In this document: one piece after another, positions 1 through 6,105 of the stretch
Layout of the letters: each line of letters opens with the position of its first letter
Position numbering within the stretch: the stretch's first letter is position 1
Source: Planctomycetota bacterium
GTDB taxonomy: Bacteria > Planctomycetota > Phycisphaerae > Phycisphaerales > SM1A02
DNA length: 6,819 nucleotides
Assembly: GCA_009926815.1 (NCBI GenBank)
Contig: RFOC01000111.1
Coordinates: 1-6,819, forward strand
Reading direction: 5' to 3'
Position numbers and translations under genes: made by a program
Notes under the pieces: model-generated
The model's input: the letters and a program-made list of their open reading frames with translations, nothing else
Databases searched by the model: none
Told to the model about the DNA's origin: nothing

Positions 1-1082
1 CGCACCTTCACGGCGACGTCGCCCGCATCCAGCTCTCGAAGGCGCCGCGCAACGATTGGAAGCCTGGCCGGCATGACCTCGATCCGCTCGAACCAGCGGA
101 ACCATGCCTCCGCCGGATCACCCTGAGGGCCCGCGTCGCGGCTGCAGAGCCCAAGCCCTGGCGCCCGTTCATGCAGTCCCAGTGGCGCAGCGACCCGTGG
201 AAGCAGCCCGGATCGCTCGAGCGAGGCATCCGGTTCGGCGATGAACCTCTCCCATCGGTCCACGGCGGGCCACTCGGTGGCGCCGCCGCGCACGGACCAC
301 GTCGGCGGACCATGGACCTCGGCGCGCGCCTCCAGCCGCACGGCCGTGTTGTGTCCCGCGTGCCACGCCGCCGATCCGGTGAGCAGCACGGCCTGCGTGA
401 GTGCACCCTCTCGACCCAGGAATGCCAGCTCGGATCCGGGTGGACGAGCCTCCCCGGGGAGCTCGATGCCCGGTCCCAGCTTCACGGCCAGAGCCTGAAG
501 CGATCGAGCCAGTGCAAGGATGCAGTCCGGCCCAGGGAGCAGTTCGTGCCAGCCATGCAGACGCCGTCCGCGCACCTCGTCGCGACGGGCGGGATCGATG
601 TGTGCCACGCGCTCGTCCATGTCCAGGTTGGCCACGTCGCCCACCACCGTCGTGCAGCCCGAGTTGCGCGCCGCCATCCACGCGCGATCCTCCCGCAGGT
701 CGATGCCCCGCGCCACCGGCACCACCTGCCGAAGCGACTTCAGGTCCGCCCCGCAGCCGCAGCAGAGGTCCACCAGTGGCAGGGGGCCTCGAAGTCGCTG
801 GGCCTTCCACACGGCGCTGGCCTCGTCACTGGCCTGCGCCGCACCCTCGCGATCCGCCCAGAACTCGGCCCAATCCGATCGGCGACCGCGCAGCGAGCGC
901 CGACCAGCGGCCACGTCCATGGCCATGGACACCACCTCGGCGGGCATGATCCCACGCCATCGCTGCACATCCGCCGGCCCGGGTTGGGGATGCGCCTCCA
1001 CGTATCGAAGCAGATCGGCTCCGGGCCCCTCCACAAGGGCCTCCAGCGACTCCACGCGCCGCCTGGGGACCTCCTCGGTCAT
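1..1082 (-). CDS. Class I SAM-dependent methyltransferase with THUMP-like C-terminal region (3' end cut by window edge)
   Basis: An uninterrupted minus-strand frame runs from an ATG at 1082 to the left edge, giving 360 residues with no stop. Residues 103-117 (LVDLCCGCGADLKSL) form a SAM-binding motif I, and D128 in GIDLRED sits where the ribose-binding acid is expected. HIDPARR at 161-167 replaces the usual catalytic DPPY-type motif, and the DPARR form is typical of this family. From about residue 280 (FIAEPDASLERSGLL) to the edge, the pattern of an EP-x-AS-x-x-RSGL segment followed by a terminal VKVR matches the THUMP-like domain that follows such methyltransferases. The domain normally ends a few tens of residues further on, so little is missing. 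The substrate is not established; nucleic acid is likely by analogy with THUMP enzymes. No Shine-Dalgarno site precedes the start. The gene is divergent from the DUF72 gene. Family confidence is good; function is inferred. Confidence 0.85.
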   Translation of the reverse strand, partial: MTEEVPRRRVESLEALVEGPGADLLRYVEAHPQPGPADVQRWRGIMPAEVVSMAMDVAAGRRSLRGRRSDWAEFWADREGAAQASDEASAVWKAQRLRGPLPLVDLCCGCGADLKSLRQVVPVARGIDLREDRAWMAARNSGCTTVVGDVANLDMDERVAHIDPARRDEVRGRRLHGWHELLPGPDCILALARSLQALAVKLGPGIELPGEARPPGSELAFLGREGALTQAVLLTGSAAWHAGHNTAVRLEARAEVHGPPTWSVRGGATEWPAVDRWERFIAEPDASLERSGLLPRVAAPLGLHERAPGLGLCSRDAGPQGDPAEAWFRWFERIEVMPARLPIVARRLRELDAGDVAVKV

Positions 1083-1121
1083 GCGGTGAAGTCTAGGGAT
1101 CGTGCGGCTACCGTTGGCGTC
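1083..1121. promoter_or_regulatory. Short divergent intergenic spacer (39 bp)
   Basis: This gap separates the start codons of the methyltransferase (minus) and the DUF72 gene (plus), so it should hold at least part of two outward-facing promoters. On the minus strand TAGACT lies 7 nt before the ATG and could be a -10 box of a nearly leaderless transcript. I see no convincing -35 partner, no inverted repeat and no Shine-Dalgarno site on either side. Because the spacer is so short, promoter elements for each gene probably extend into the coding region of the other. This is inference from layout; no element is certain. Confidence 0.35.
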
Positions 1122-2222
1122 ATGGCTCGTCGCCGATCCTCCGATCCCGAACCCTCGCTCTTCGCGACCTCGGCGGCCGATCGTGCCATGGAGGTGGTTC
1201 CGCCGGCGCCTCGCAACGTCCAGGGCGAGGCGGCCGCGGCGTCCCTGCCCATCGGAGTTCATCTGGGCACCAGCAGCTGGTCCTTCGCCGGATGGCGCGG
1301 GCTGGTGTACGCGGCATCGGCGCCGGTCGCGTCGCTGGCCTCGGAGGGACTGGCGGCCTACGCGCACCATGGACTGCATCGCACCGTGGGTCTTGATCGC
1401 GCGTTCTACGAGGTGCCCTCCGTCCAGACGCTTCGACACCTTGCGGCGCAGGTGCCCGCGAGCTTCCGGTTCGTGGTCAAGGCGCATCAGGGCCTCACCC
1501 GTCCGAACCTCCAGGCGGACGGCACCACCATGGGCTCCACCGTCCTGGCCCACGGGCATGGCGCGCCGAATCCCCGTTTCCTGGATGCCGCGTGGGCCAC
1601 GGACGCCGTGGTGCATCCCCTGGTCGAGGGGCTGGGCATCGCGTGCGGACCGATCGTGTTCCAGTTTCCCTCGCTCAGCCTCGGTCCGCGCGAGGTGGTG
1701 GGCGACGAGGCGGCGGTGCTCGATCGTCTGGGTCGTTTCCTGGAACGACTGCCCGCGGGTCCAACCTACGCGGTCGAGTTCCGGAACGCCGCCTTCCTGA
1801 GGGGTCGGCCTCTGGCCGCGTTCGTGCAGGTGCTCAAGGCCGTGGGCGCGGTTCCGGCGCTGGGTCTCCTGCCGACCATGCCCTCGGTCAGTGACGCCGC
1901 GTCCGCGCTGCTCGGCGCGGGCTGGCACTGGTCGCCCCAGCGTCCGCTGGTGGTGCGCTGGCTGCTGGGGCACGGCCTGGGATACGAGGAGGCGCGTCGG
2001 CGCTTCGAGCCGTTCGACCAGGCTTCGGCCCCGGACCTGCCCGCCCGCCATCAGGTGGCGGACCTGGTGGCGGCTGCGCAGGCCGCGGGAGCCGCAAGTT
2101 TCGTGATCATCAACAACAAGGCCGAGGGCTCGGCACCCCGCTCGATCGATCTCCTGGCCAGCCTGCTGGTGGAAAGGCTGCATCGACCCCCTCAGGTTCC
2201 GCGAAAGGCGTCCATGTCATGA
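1122..2222 (+). CDS. DUF72 (YecE-like) family protein
   Basis: A 366-residue protein recognisable as DUF72, a TIM-barrel-like family of unknown biochemical role. Conserved segments appear in order: GTSSWSFAGWRG (49-60), RTVGLDRAFYEVPS (87-100), FRFVVKAHQGLT (115-126), GPIVFQFPSLSLGPR (176-190), YAVEFRN (216-222) and IINNKAEGSAP (329-339). The usual VEINSTFY stretch reads VGLDRAFY, a form I associate with a subfamily that also carries the long insertion before the VFQFP segment (about 150-176). I chose ATG 1122 because the frame upstream lies over the divergent methyltransferase gene and carries no family similarity. ATG 1188 (residue 23) is a possible alternative, since residues 1-40 are low-complexity. 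No Shine-Dalgarno site is visible. The stop overlaps the next start (ATGA), so the two genes are probably co-transcribed and translationally coupled. The protein has no signal peptide and should be cytoplasmic. Confidence 0.9.
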   Translation: MARRRSSDPEPSLFATSAADRAMEVVPPAPRNVQGEAAAASLPIGVHLGTSSWSFAGWRGLVYAASAPVASLASEGLAAYAHHGLHRTVGLDRAFYEVPSVQTLRHLAAQVPASFRFVVKAHQGLTRPNLQADGTTMGSTVLAHGHGAPNPRFLDAAWATDAVVHPLVEGLGIACGPIVFQFPSLSLGPREVVGDEAAVLDRLGRFLERLPAGPTYAVEFRNAAFLRGRPLAAFVQVLKAVGAVPALGLLPTMPSVSDAASALLGAGWHWSPQRPLVVRWLLGHGLGYEEARRRFEPFDQASAPDLPARHQVADLVAAAQAAGAASFVIINNKAEGSAPRSIDLLASLLVERLHRPPQVPRKASMS

Positions 2223-3406
2223 AGACATTCCTGCCGTTGTGCGCGCTTCTGCTGGCGTTCGCGCCACCCGCGGATCCCGGTCGCCAGGCGGCCATCCCGA
2301 GGATCCGGCTCACGCGCCTCTTCCCGCAGATGGAACTCCTGCGTCCGGTCCAGGCCCTGCAGGCGCCGGGCGATGATCGCGGCCTCTTCGTGCTCGAGCA
2401 GGCGGGCCGCGTGCTGCGCCTGGATCTGCAGTCGCCCCAGGCGACCGAGGGCGTGACGTGGCTGGACATCCGCAAGCAGGTCAACGACCAGGGCAACGAG
2501 GAGGGCTTGCTCTCGATGGCCTTCCACCCGAAGCATCGGGAGAACGGATTCGTCTACCTGTACTACACCGCCAGTCGGCCACGCCGGAGCGAGCTCACGC
2601 GCTTCACGGTGGACAAGGCCACGGGCCGGCCCGACATCGCCTCGGCGAAGGTGCTGCTCGAGGTGGGCCAGCCCTACGCCAACCACAATGGCGGCACCGT
2701 GCTCTTCGGACCCGATGGCATGCTCTACCTGAGCCTGGGTGACGGAGGCGCGGCGAACGACCCGCAGGGGCATGGCCAGAATCCCGGTTCGCTGCTGGGC
2801 AAGGTCATCCGCATCGATGTCGATCGCGAGGAAGCGGGCAAGGCCTACGCCATCCCCAAGGACAATCCATTCGTGGGGGTGCAGGGAACGCGTCCGGAGG
2901 TGTGGGCCCTGGGCCTTCGCAACGTCTGGCGCATGAGCTTCGACCGCGGCAGCGGGCGGCTCTTCGGCGGTGATGTGGGCCAGAACGCCTGGGAGGAGAT
3001 CGACATCATCGAGCGGGGCGGCAACTACGGCTGGAACCCGCGCGAGGGCCGTCACGAGTTCGCCGGCGGGAAGCCCGGCGCGGCACCGGCCCGCTTCATC
3101 GATCCGATCGCGGAATATGGCCACTCGGAGGGCGTGAGCGTGACCGGCGGCTTCGTCTATCGCGGCGAGCGCCTGCCCACGCTTCGCGGCGTCTACCTGT
3201 ACGCGGACTACGCCTTCGGCACCATCTGGGGCCTTCGATGCGATGCCTCCGGTTGCGGCGACCCGGTGGTGGTCTGGAGGCGACAGGGAACGCGGAGCAT
3301 GTGGAGCAGCTTCGGCGAACTGCACGATGGCGAACTGGTGCTCTGCGCCTTCGATGGCACCGAGTCCGGGCCCGGCAGTCTGTGGCGCATCGACGCGACG
3401 GAGTGA
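2219..3406 (+). CDS. Exported PQQ-dependent sugar dehydrogenase-like (GSDH) beta-propeller
   Basis: A 395-residue protein of the glucose/sorbosone dehydrogenase family, six-bladed propellers that oxidise sugars with PQQ in the periplasm. A Sec-type signal (MKTFLPLCALLLAFA) opens it; Cys8 is too close to the start to be a lipobox. Family motifs are GNEEGLLSMAFHP (92-104), NHNGGTVLFGPDG (155-167), LSLGDGG (171-177), GKVIRIDVD (194-202), PKDNPF (213-218), EVWALGLRNVWR (227-238), GGNYGW (267-272) and VTGGFVYRG (308-316). By comparison with soluble glucose dehydrogenase, His156 would be the catalytic base and Arg234 the PQQ-contacting arginine; both are present. PQQ use is inferred, because many relatives are untested and no PQQ biosynthesis gene lies in the window. 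Unlike many planctomycete relatives it has no fused cytochrome c domain. The start overlaps the DUF72 stop by 4 bp, with a weak AAAGG about 10 nt upstream. The 3' end faces a convergent gene 3 bp away. Confidence 0.92.
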   Translation: MKTFLPLCALLLAFAPPADPGRQAAIPRIRLTRLFPQMELLRPVQALQAPGDDRGLFVLEQAGRVLRLDLQSPQATEGVTWLDIRKQVNDQGNEEGLLSMAFHPKHRENGFVYLYYTASRPRRSELTRFTVDKATGRPDIASAKVLLEVGQPYANHNGGTVLFGPDGMLYLSLGDGGAANDPQGHGQNPGSLLGKVIRIDVDREEAGKAYAIPKDNPFVGVQGTRPEVWALGLRNVWRMSFDRGSGRLFGGDVGQNAWEEIDIIERGGNYGWNPREGRHEFAGGKPGAAPARFIDPIAEYGHSEGVSVTGGFVYRGERLPTLRGVYLYADYAFGTIWGLRCDASGCGDPVVVWRRQGTRSMWSSFGELHDGELVLCAFDGTESGPGSLWRIDATE

Positions 3407-3409
3407 GTC

Positions 3410-3643
3410 TCAGCCGCCCTCGTAGCCCGGACTGTTCCACCAGGGCTGGTCCGAGTTCGGGTACGCGGCGTTGTCGAAGCACGGATCCTCGTTGTCGCCG
3501 TCGTTGAGGTCGTAGTACGGCATCGACATGCCGCCCGAGTCGAACTGCCGCTGCTGCAGTTGCGTGGGGGTCATCGAGTCGGGGAAGGGCGACGTCTCGC
3601 ACCCCGTCAGGGCGACCAGCGTCAGCATCAGGCACGTTCTCAT
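3410..3643 (-). CDS. Small putative lipoprotein, function unknown
   Basis: A 77-residue protein that I cannot assign to a family. The N-terminus MRTCLMLTLVALTGC is a compact lipoprotein signal with lipobox LTGC, so Cys15 should be lipidated, leaving a mature chain of 63 residues. The mature part is acidic and rich in Asp, Asn, Pro, Gly and aromatic residues (PYYDLNDGDNEDP at 42-54, QPWWNSPGYEGG at the end), with one further cysteine at 55 (DPCFD). It looks extended rather than globular. Its reality is supported by the signal peptide, by a perfect GGAGG 7 nt before the ATG, and by the 4-bp ATGA overlap with the upstream lipoprotein gene. It is the last gene of a three-gene operon. Function is unknown; a surface or cell-envelope role is inferred from the signal only. 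Confidence 0.8.
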   Translation of the reverse strand: MRTCLMLTLVALTGCETSPFPDSMTPTQLQQRQFDSGGMSMPYYDLNDGDNEDPCFDNAAYPNSDQPWWNSPGYEGG

Positions 3644-4341
3644 TCGCGCACCTCCGTCCAGTCCACCTCACCCGAGGGCGTTCCGCCACGGTCCACGCCC
3701 GGGGCCCAGCTTCGGCCCACCGCATGGTCGCCGGCGAGCGAGAGCAGCGTGAACCACCCATCGCTCCAGTAGATGGCCGCGCCATCGGGCTGCATCTGCC
3801 AGCAGCCGGTGTTGATGGCATCGATGCTCTTCATGGCCTTCCCGTCACTCGAGAGGCACACGAACATCTCCTCGCCCTTCGTTCGGTCGCCCACGCTGCT
3901 GGTCCGCCACACGCCCACCCAGCGGCCGCTCTCGTCCATCAGCTTCACCGCCTGCCCGAAGCACTCCGGGAAGTCCCGCTCCACATCCCGCGGTCCGTAG
4001 GAGAGCTTCTCGTATCCGAAGCGGCCCAGCTGCACGATGTCGGTCCAGCCGTCGGTCCACTTCATGACCAGGCGGCCATCGCGCACGCTCCAGCCACCCT
4101 GCTCGCCTCGGGCGCCGTCGGTGCCGCGGCTCCAGGTGCTGGTGGCGGAGCCATCCGGGCGGAGAATGGCGTTGAAGGTCTCGTTGCGCTCGTCAGTCAT
4201 GGTCCACACGCCGGTGGCCACCTGGGGCGTGATGGGCACGATCGGCGTGCCGCCCATCATGGGGGCGTGCGTCGCGCAGCCGACGGCCCATGCCAGGGCG
4301 GCTCCGTGCGTCGGCATGCGAAGCCTCGCGATCACCTTCAC
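3640..4341 (-). CDS. Putative lipoprotein with two tandem W-(S/T)-DGW modules, function unknown
   Basis: A 233-residue protein starting at GTG 4341. That start overlaps the phosphoesterase stop (GTGA) and has GGAGG at ideal spacing. It also supplies a basic n-region (MKVIARLR) before the hydrophobic stretch and a lipobox-like AVGC with Cys22. The next ATG, 4317, would cut off this basic region. The mature protein is two copies of one module, at about residues 44-122 and 143-221. Each carries GVW, then a D-G turn, then G-x-W, then a W-(T/S)-DGW core (95-99 and 192-196), then a closing S-(Y/W)-x-P segment. Short strands ending in turns suggest small lipocalin- or calycin-like beta structures that may bind a ligand, which is inference. 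Similar proteins recur in planctomycetes as hypotheticals, as far as I recall. It is co-transcribed with a metallophosphoesterase and a small lipoprotein. Confidence 0.85.
   Translation of the reverse strand: MKVIARLRMPTHGAALAWAVGCATHAPMMGGTPIVPITPQVATGVWTMTDERNETFNAILRPDGSATSTWSRGTDGARGEQGGWSVRDGRLVMKWTDGWTDIVQLGRFGYEKLSYGPRDVERDFPECFGQAVKLMDESGRWVGVWRTSSVGDRTKGEEMFVCLSSDGKAMKSIDAINTGCWQMQPDGAAIYWSDGWFTLLSLAGDHAVGRSWAPGVDRGGTPSGEVDWTEVRE
3651..3655 (-). promoter_or_regulatory. Ribosome binding site of the 77-residue lipoprotein gene
   Basis: GGAGG lies 7 nt before the ATG at 3643, inside the 3' end of the upstream gene. It fixes the start of a gene otherwise too small to call with confidence. 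Confidence 0.8.
3679..3915 (-). repeat. Protein-level repeat, copy 2 (W-S-DGW module)
   Basis: Encodes residues 143-221: GVW at 143-145, DG at 166-167, GCW at 179-181, YWSDGW at 191-196, and SWAPGVDR at 211-218. The copy starts 99 residues after copy 1. It contains two cysteines (162 and 180) absent from copy 1, which could pair after export. Confidence 0.75.
3976..4212 (-). repeat. Protein-level repeat, copy 1 (W-T-DGW module)
   Basis: Encodes residues 44-122 of the duplicated lipoprotein: GVW at 44-46, DG at 63-64, GGW at 82-84, KWTDGW at 94-99, and SYGPRDVER at 114-122. The distance from the second Trp (84) to the last Trp of the core (99) is 15 residues, the same as in copy 2. The two copies have diverged and are recognisable at the protein level only. 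Confidence 0.75.
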
Positions 4342-4961
4342 GATGCTACCTCCGGCAACGGAAGATCGGGCAGCGCGGAGGGATCCATGTCGCGCTGCAT
4401 CCTCGGCCACTCCGTGGGGTCATCGAAGGGCATGCGCCGCATCCACGCCAGGAGTGGCTCCAGGGGCACGGGCTCGAAGCGCCAGCAGTCCACGCCCACG
4501 TCGATCGAGCGTCCCATGCGGCTCAGCCCACCATGCGCATGTCCATGCAGCAGCACGCCTCCGCGAAACTGGCCGCGCCACAGGCGCATGGGCCAGTGAC
4601 AGGCATTCACGCGGAGTCGATCCGATGCCCGCCATGACAGCAGGTCGTGCACCCGCTCGAAGAGCCGCTCGAAGGGACGGGAATCGGGATCGTGGTTCCC
4701 GCGGATGAGCACGATCCGACGGCAGCGGATGCGGCTGCGCACGGCCTTGGCGTGGGCCACCTGCGCCTTCCGTCCCTCCGGATGGGGTCCACAGAAGTCG
4801 CCCAGATGCAGCAGGCGGTCGCGGACGCCGACGCGGCGGTTGATGGCGTCGACCATGGCGCCGTCCATGGCGGATGCATCGGGAAAGGGTCGCCCGAAGG
4901 TGGCGATGGCGTCGCTCTCGCCGAAGTGCGTGTCCGCGGTCACCCACAGGCGTCGGGCCAT
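4338..4961 (-). CDS. Calcineurin-like metallophosphoesterase
   Basis: A 207-residue single-domain enzyme with the full set of metal-binding motifs of the calcineurin-like superfamily: D10-x-H12 (TADTHFG), G54-D55 (LHLGDF), GNHD at 88-91, H122 (ACHWP) and H139-x-H141 (LHGHAHG). The tail segment SIDVGVDCWRFEPV (152-165) is characteristic of the small phage-type phosphoesterase group (COG4186-like). That group hydrolyses phosphoester bonds in a dinuclear metal site, and its natural substrate is not established. There is no signal peptide, so it should act in the cytoplasm, unlike the two lipoproteins encoded after it. ATG 4961 leaves a compact N-terminus running straight into the first beta strand and motif, the usual arrangement. 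Only a weak GAGTGG precedes it. It is the first gene of the minus-strand operon, and its stop overlaps the next start (GTGA). Confidence 0.93.
   Translation of the reverse strand: MARRLWVTADTHFGESDAIATFGRPFPDASAMDGAMVDAINRRVGVRDRLLHLGDFCGPHPEGRKAQVAHAKAVRSRIRCRRIVLIRGNHDPDSRPFERLFERVHDLLSWRASDRLRVNACHWPMRLWRGQFRGGVLLHGHAHGGLSRMGRSIDVGVDCWRFEPVPLEPLLAWMRRMPFDDPTEWPRMQRDMDPSALPDLPLPEVAS
4349..4353 (-). promoter_or_regulatory. Ribosome binding site deciding the GTG start of the duplicated lipoprotein
   Basis: GGAGG lies 7 nt before GTG 4341, inside the end of the phosphoesterase gene. It favours this start over an in-frame ATG upstream at 4410, which lies deep within the phosphoesterase gene, and over ATG 4317 downstream. 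Confidence 0.8.
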
Positions 4962-4965
4962 CCAC

Positions 4966-4981
4966 TCAGCCTAGCGGCTGA
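4966..4981. repeat. Inverted repeat in the divergent pyrB/phosphoesterase spacer
   Basis: TCAGCC and GGCTGA form a perfect 6-bp inverted repeat around TAGC. It lies 4 nt outside the phosphoesterase ATG, so in the minus-strand mRNA it would fold right against the start codon. In DNA it sits between two divergent promoters. It could be an operator, a translation-limiting hairpin, or chance in GC-rich DNA. Confidence 0.45.
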
Positions 4982-4986
4982 AAGAC

Positions 4987-5008
4987 CCGGGGATCGCGGT
5001 GTTCCCGG
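4987..5008. repeat. Second inverted repeat upstream of pyrB
   Basis: CCGGGGA (4987-4993) can pair with TTCCCGG (5002-5008) across an 8-nt loop, a 7-bp stem with one G-U pair on the plus strand. It ends 19 nt before the pyrB GTG. No U-tract follows, so it is not an attenuator of the classical kind. Its role, if any, is unknown. Confidence 0.35.
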
Positions 5009-5027
5009 TTGGGATATCGTTGCCCCC

Positions 5028-5945
5028 GTGAAGAAGGACTTCCTTCAGATCGAGGGGCTTTCCCGCGCGCGATTGCTGGCCCTGCTCGATGCGGCGCAGG
5101 CCAATCTTCCCATCGCCGAGCAACTGGCCCCCCGGAAGGAGCTGCTGGCTGGCAAGGTGGTGGCCAACATCTTCCTCGAGGATTCCACCCGAACCCGCTG
5201 CAGCTTCGAGACGGCCGTGCATCGGCTGGGCGGACAGGTCTTCACGCTTGGCGCCTCCGGCTCCAGTGCAAGCAAGGGCGAGGGACTTCTCGACACGGCG
5301 CTGAACGTCGAGGCCATGGGGGTGAGCGCCATCGTCATCCGCACCGCGATTTCCGGGGCCCCGGCCATGGTGGCGCGGCGGGTCCGGATTCCCGTCATCA
5401 ACGCGGGGGACGGTCGGCATGAGCATCCCACCCAGGGCCTTCTGGATCTGGTGACCCTTCGGGAGTCGCTGGGTGCCATCGAGGGCAAGCGGATCGGGAT
5501 CGTGGGCGACGTGGCAAGCAGCCGGGTGGCACATTCGGATCTTCATGGCCTCACTGAACTTGGGGCTCGGGTGACCCTCATCGGACCGCCTTCGTTGGTG
5601 GGTCAGGGGCAGTGTGGAATCGTTAAAAGAAGCGAACTGGTTGATATATCGCACGATATGGATTCGATCATCGGCGATCTTGATGCGATCATGCTTCTCA
5701 GAATCCAGAATGAGAGAGGATCATCGGTCGGCGTTTCAACCGACTATCGGCAGCTCTTCGGATTGACGGTCGACCGTGCGCAAAGGCTGAAAGCAGGTGC
5801 AGTTGTGCTTCATCCAGGTCCCGTGAATCGGGGTATCGAGATCGACGACGCCGTTGCGGATGAGCACGGCGGCGTCCGAATCCTTCGCCAGGTCACCCAC
5901 GGCGTCGCGGCTCGAATGGCGGTGCTGGAGGACTTGCTCTGTTGA
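5028..5945 (+). CDS. pyrB: Aspartate carbamoyltransferase catalytic subunit
   Basis: A 305-residue cytoplasmic enzyme that joins carbamoyl phosphate and L-aspartate to N-carbamoyl-aspartate, the committed step of pyrimidine synthesis; the active form is a trimer or larger. The carbamoyl-phosphate site STRTRCSFE (53-61), the SSASKGE loop (79-85) that reaches into the neighbouring subunit's active site, HPTQGLLDL (133-141), SSRVAHSD (164-171), LRIQNER (224-230) and LHPGPVNRGIEID (261-273) are all present. Length and motif set indicate an intact gene. GTG 5028 is chosen because it gives the normal N-terminus (KKDFLQIEGLS), while the frame further upstream lies over the phosphoesterase gene and its spacer. 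No Shine-Dalgarno site is visible; the start follows CCCCC. No pyrC or pyrI neighbour is present, so pyrB seems to stand alone. The 3' half from about 5541 shifts to lower GC and codons such as AGA, ATA, AAA and TCA, unlike the 5' half. Confidence 0.96.
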   Translation: MKKDFLQIEGLSRARLLALLDAAQANLPIAEQLAPRKELLAGKVVANIFLEDSTRTRCSFETAVHRLGGQVFTLGASGSSASKGEGLLDTALNVEAMGVSAIVIRTAISGAPAMVARRVRIPVINAGDGRHEHPTQGLLDLVTLRESLGAIEGKRIGIVGDVASSRVAHSDLHGLTELGARVTLIGPPSLVGQGQCGIVKRSELVDISHDMDSIIGDLDAIMLLRIQNERGSSVGVSTDYRQLFGLTVDRAQRLKAGAVVLHPGPVNRGIEIDDAVADEHGGVRILRQVTHGVAARMAVLEDLLC

Positions 5946-5972
5946 ATCGAAGCGGATCGAGCGATCAACAAA

Positions 5973-6005
5973 GTCCGCATGGTGTTATCAATCACTCGTG
6001 CGGAC
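5973..6005 (+). terminator. Hairpin after pyrB, possible terminator
   Basis: GTCCGCATGG (5973-5982) pairs with TCGTGCGGAC (5996-6005) to give a 10-bp stem with two G-U pairs and a 13-nt loop, starting 28 nt after the pyrB stop. No U-tract follows, so intrinsic termination is uncertain; the stem could instead protect the mRNA 3' end. It is the strongest hairpin in the 160-bp gap before the export gene. The rest of that gap (6006-6105) must hold the export-gene promoter, but I cannot point to clear -35/-10 boxes. Confidence 0.45.
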
Positions 6006-6105
6006 AACAGCCCATTTGCTCCGCTCGGGGTGACCCTTCCGTGGAAGACCACGTTTGGTGCAGGTAGCCTCTCCCTTCTTCCGATACAGCCGGCGTCCTT
6101 CCCCC

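Noticed and set aside
171..1121. Plus-strand extension of the DUF72 frame far upstream of ATG 1122
   Set aside because: It lies wholly antisense to the methyltransferase, shows no family similarity, and has the Arg/His/Ala-rich look of a GC-rich shadow frame.
2192..3325. Long minus-strand open frame (377 codons) opposite the sugar dehydrogenase
   Set aside because: The plus-strand gene has clear family motifs throughout. The antisense translation has none and is an expected by-product of high GC3.
4342..4410. Upstream ATG (4410) as start of the duplicated lipoprotein
   Set aside because: It would overlap the phosphoesterase by 70 bp and bury the lipoprotein signal. GTG 4341 has an ideal SD site and a 4-bp overlap.
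4647..5027. Upstream extension of the pyrB frame
   Set aside because: It overlaps the phosphoesterase gene in antisense, and the normal PyrB N-terminus begins just after GTG 5028.
6040..6053. CGTGG-AAGA-CCACG hairpin followed by TTT before the export gene
   Set aside because: A 5-bp stem with only three T residues is too weak to call a terminator, and such stems are common by chance here.
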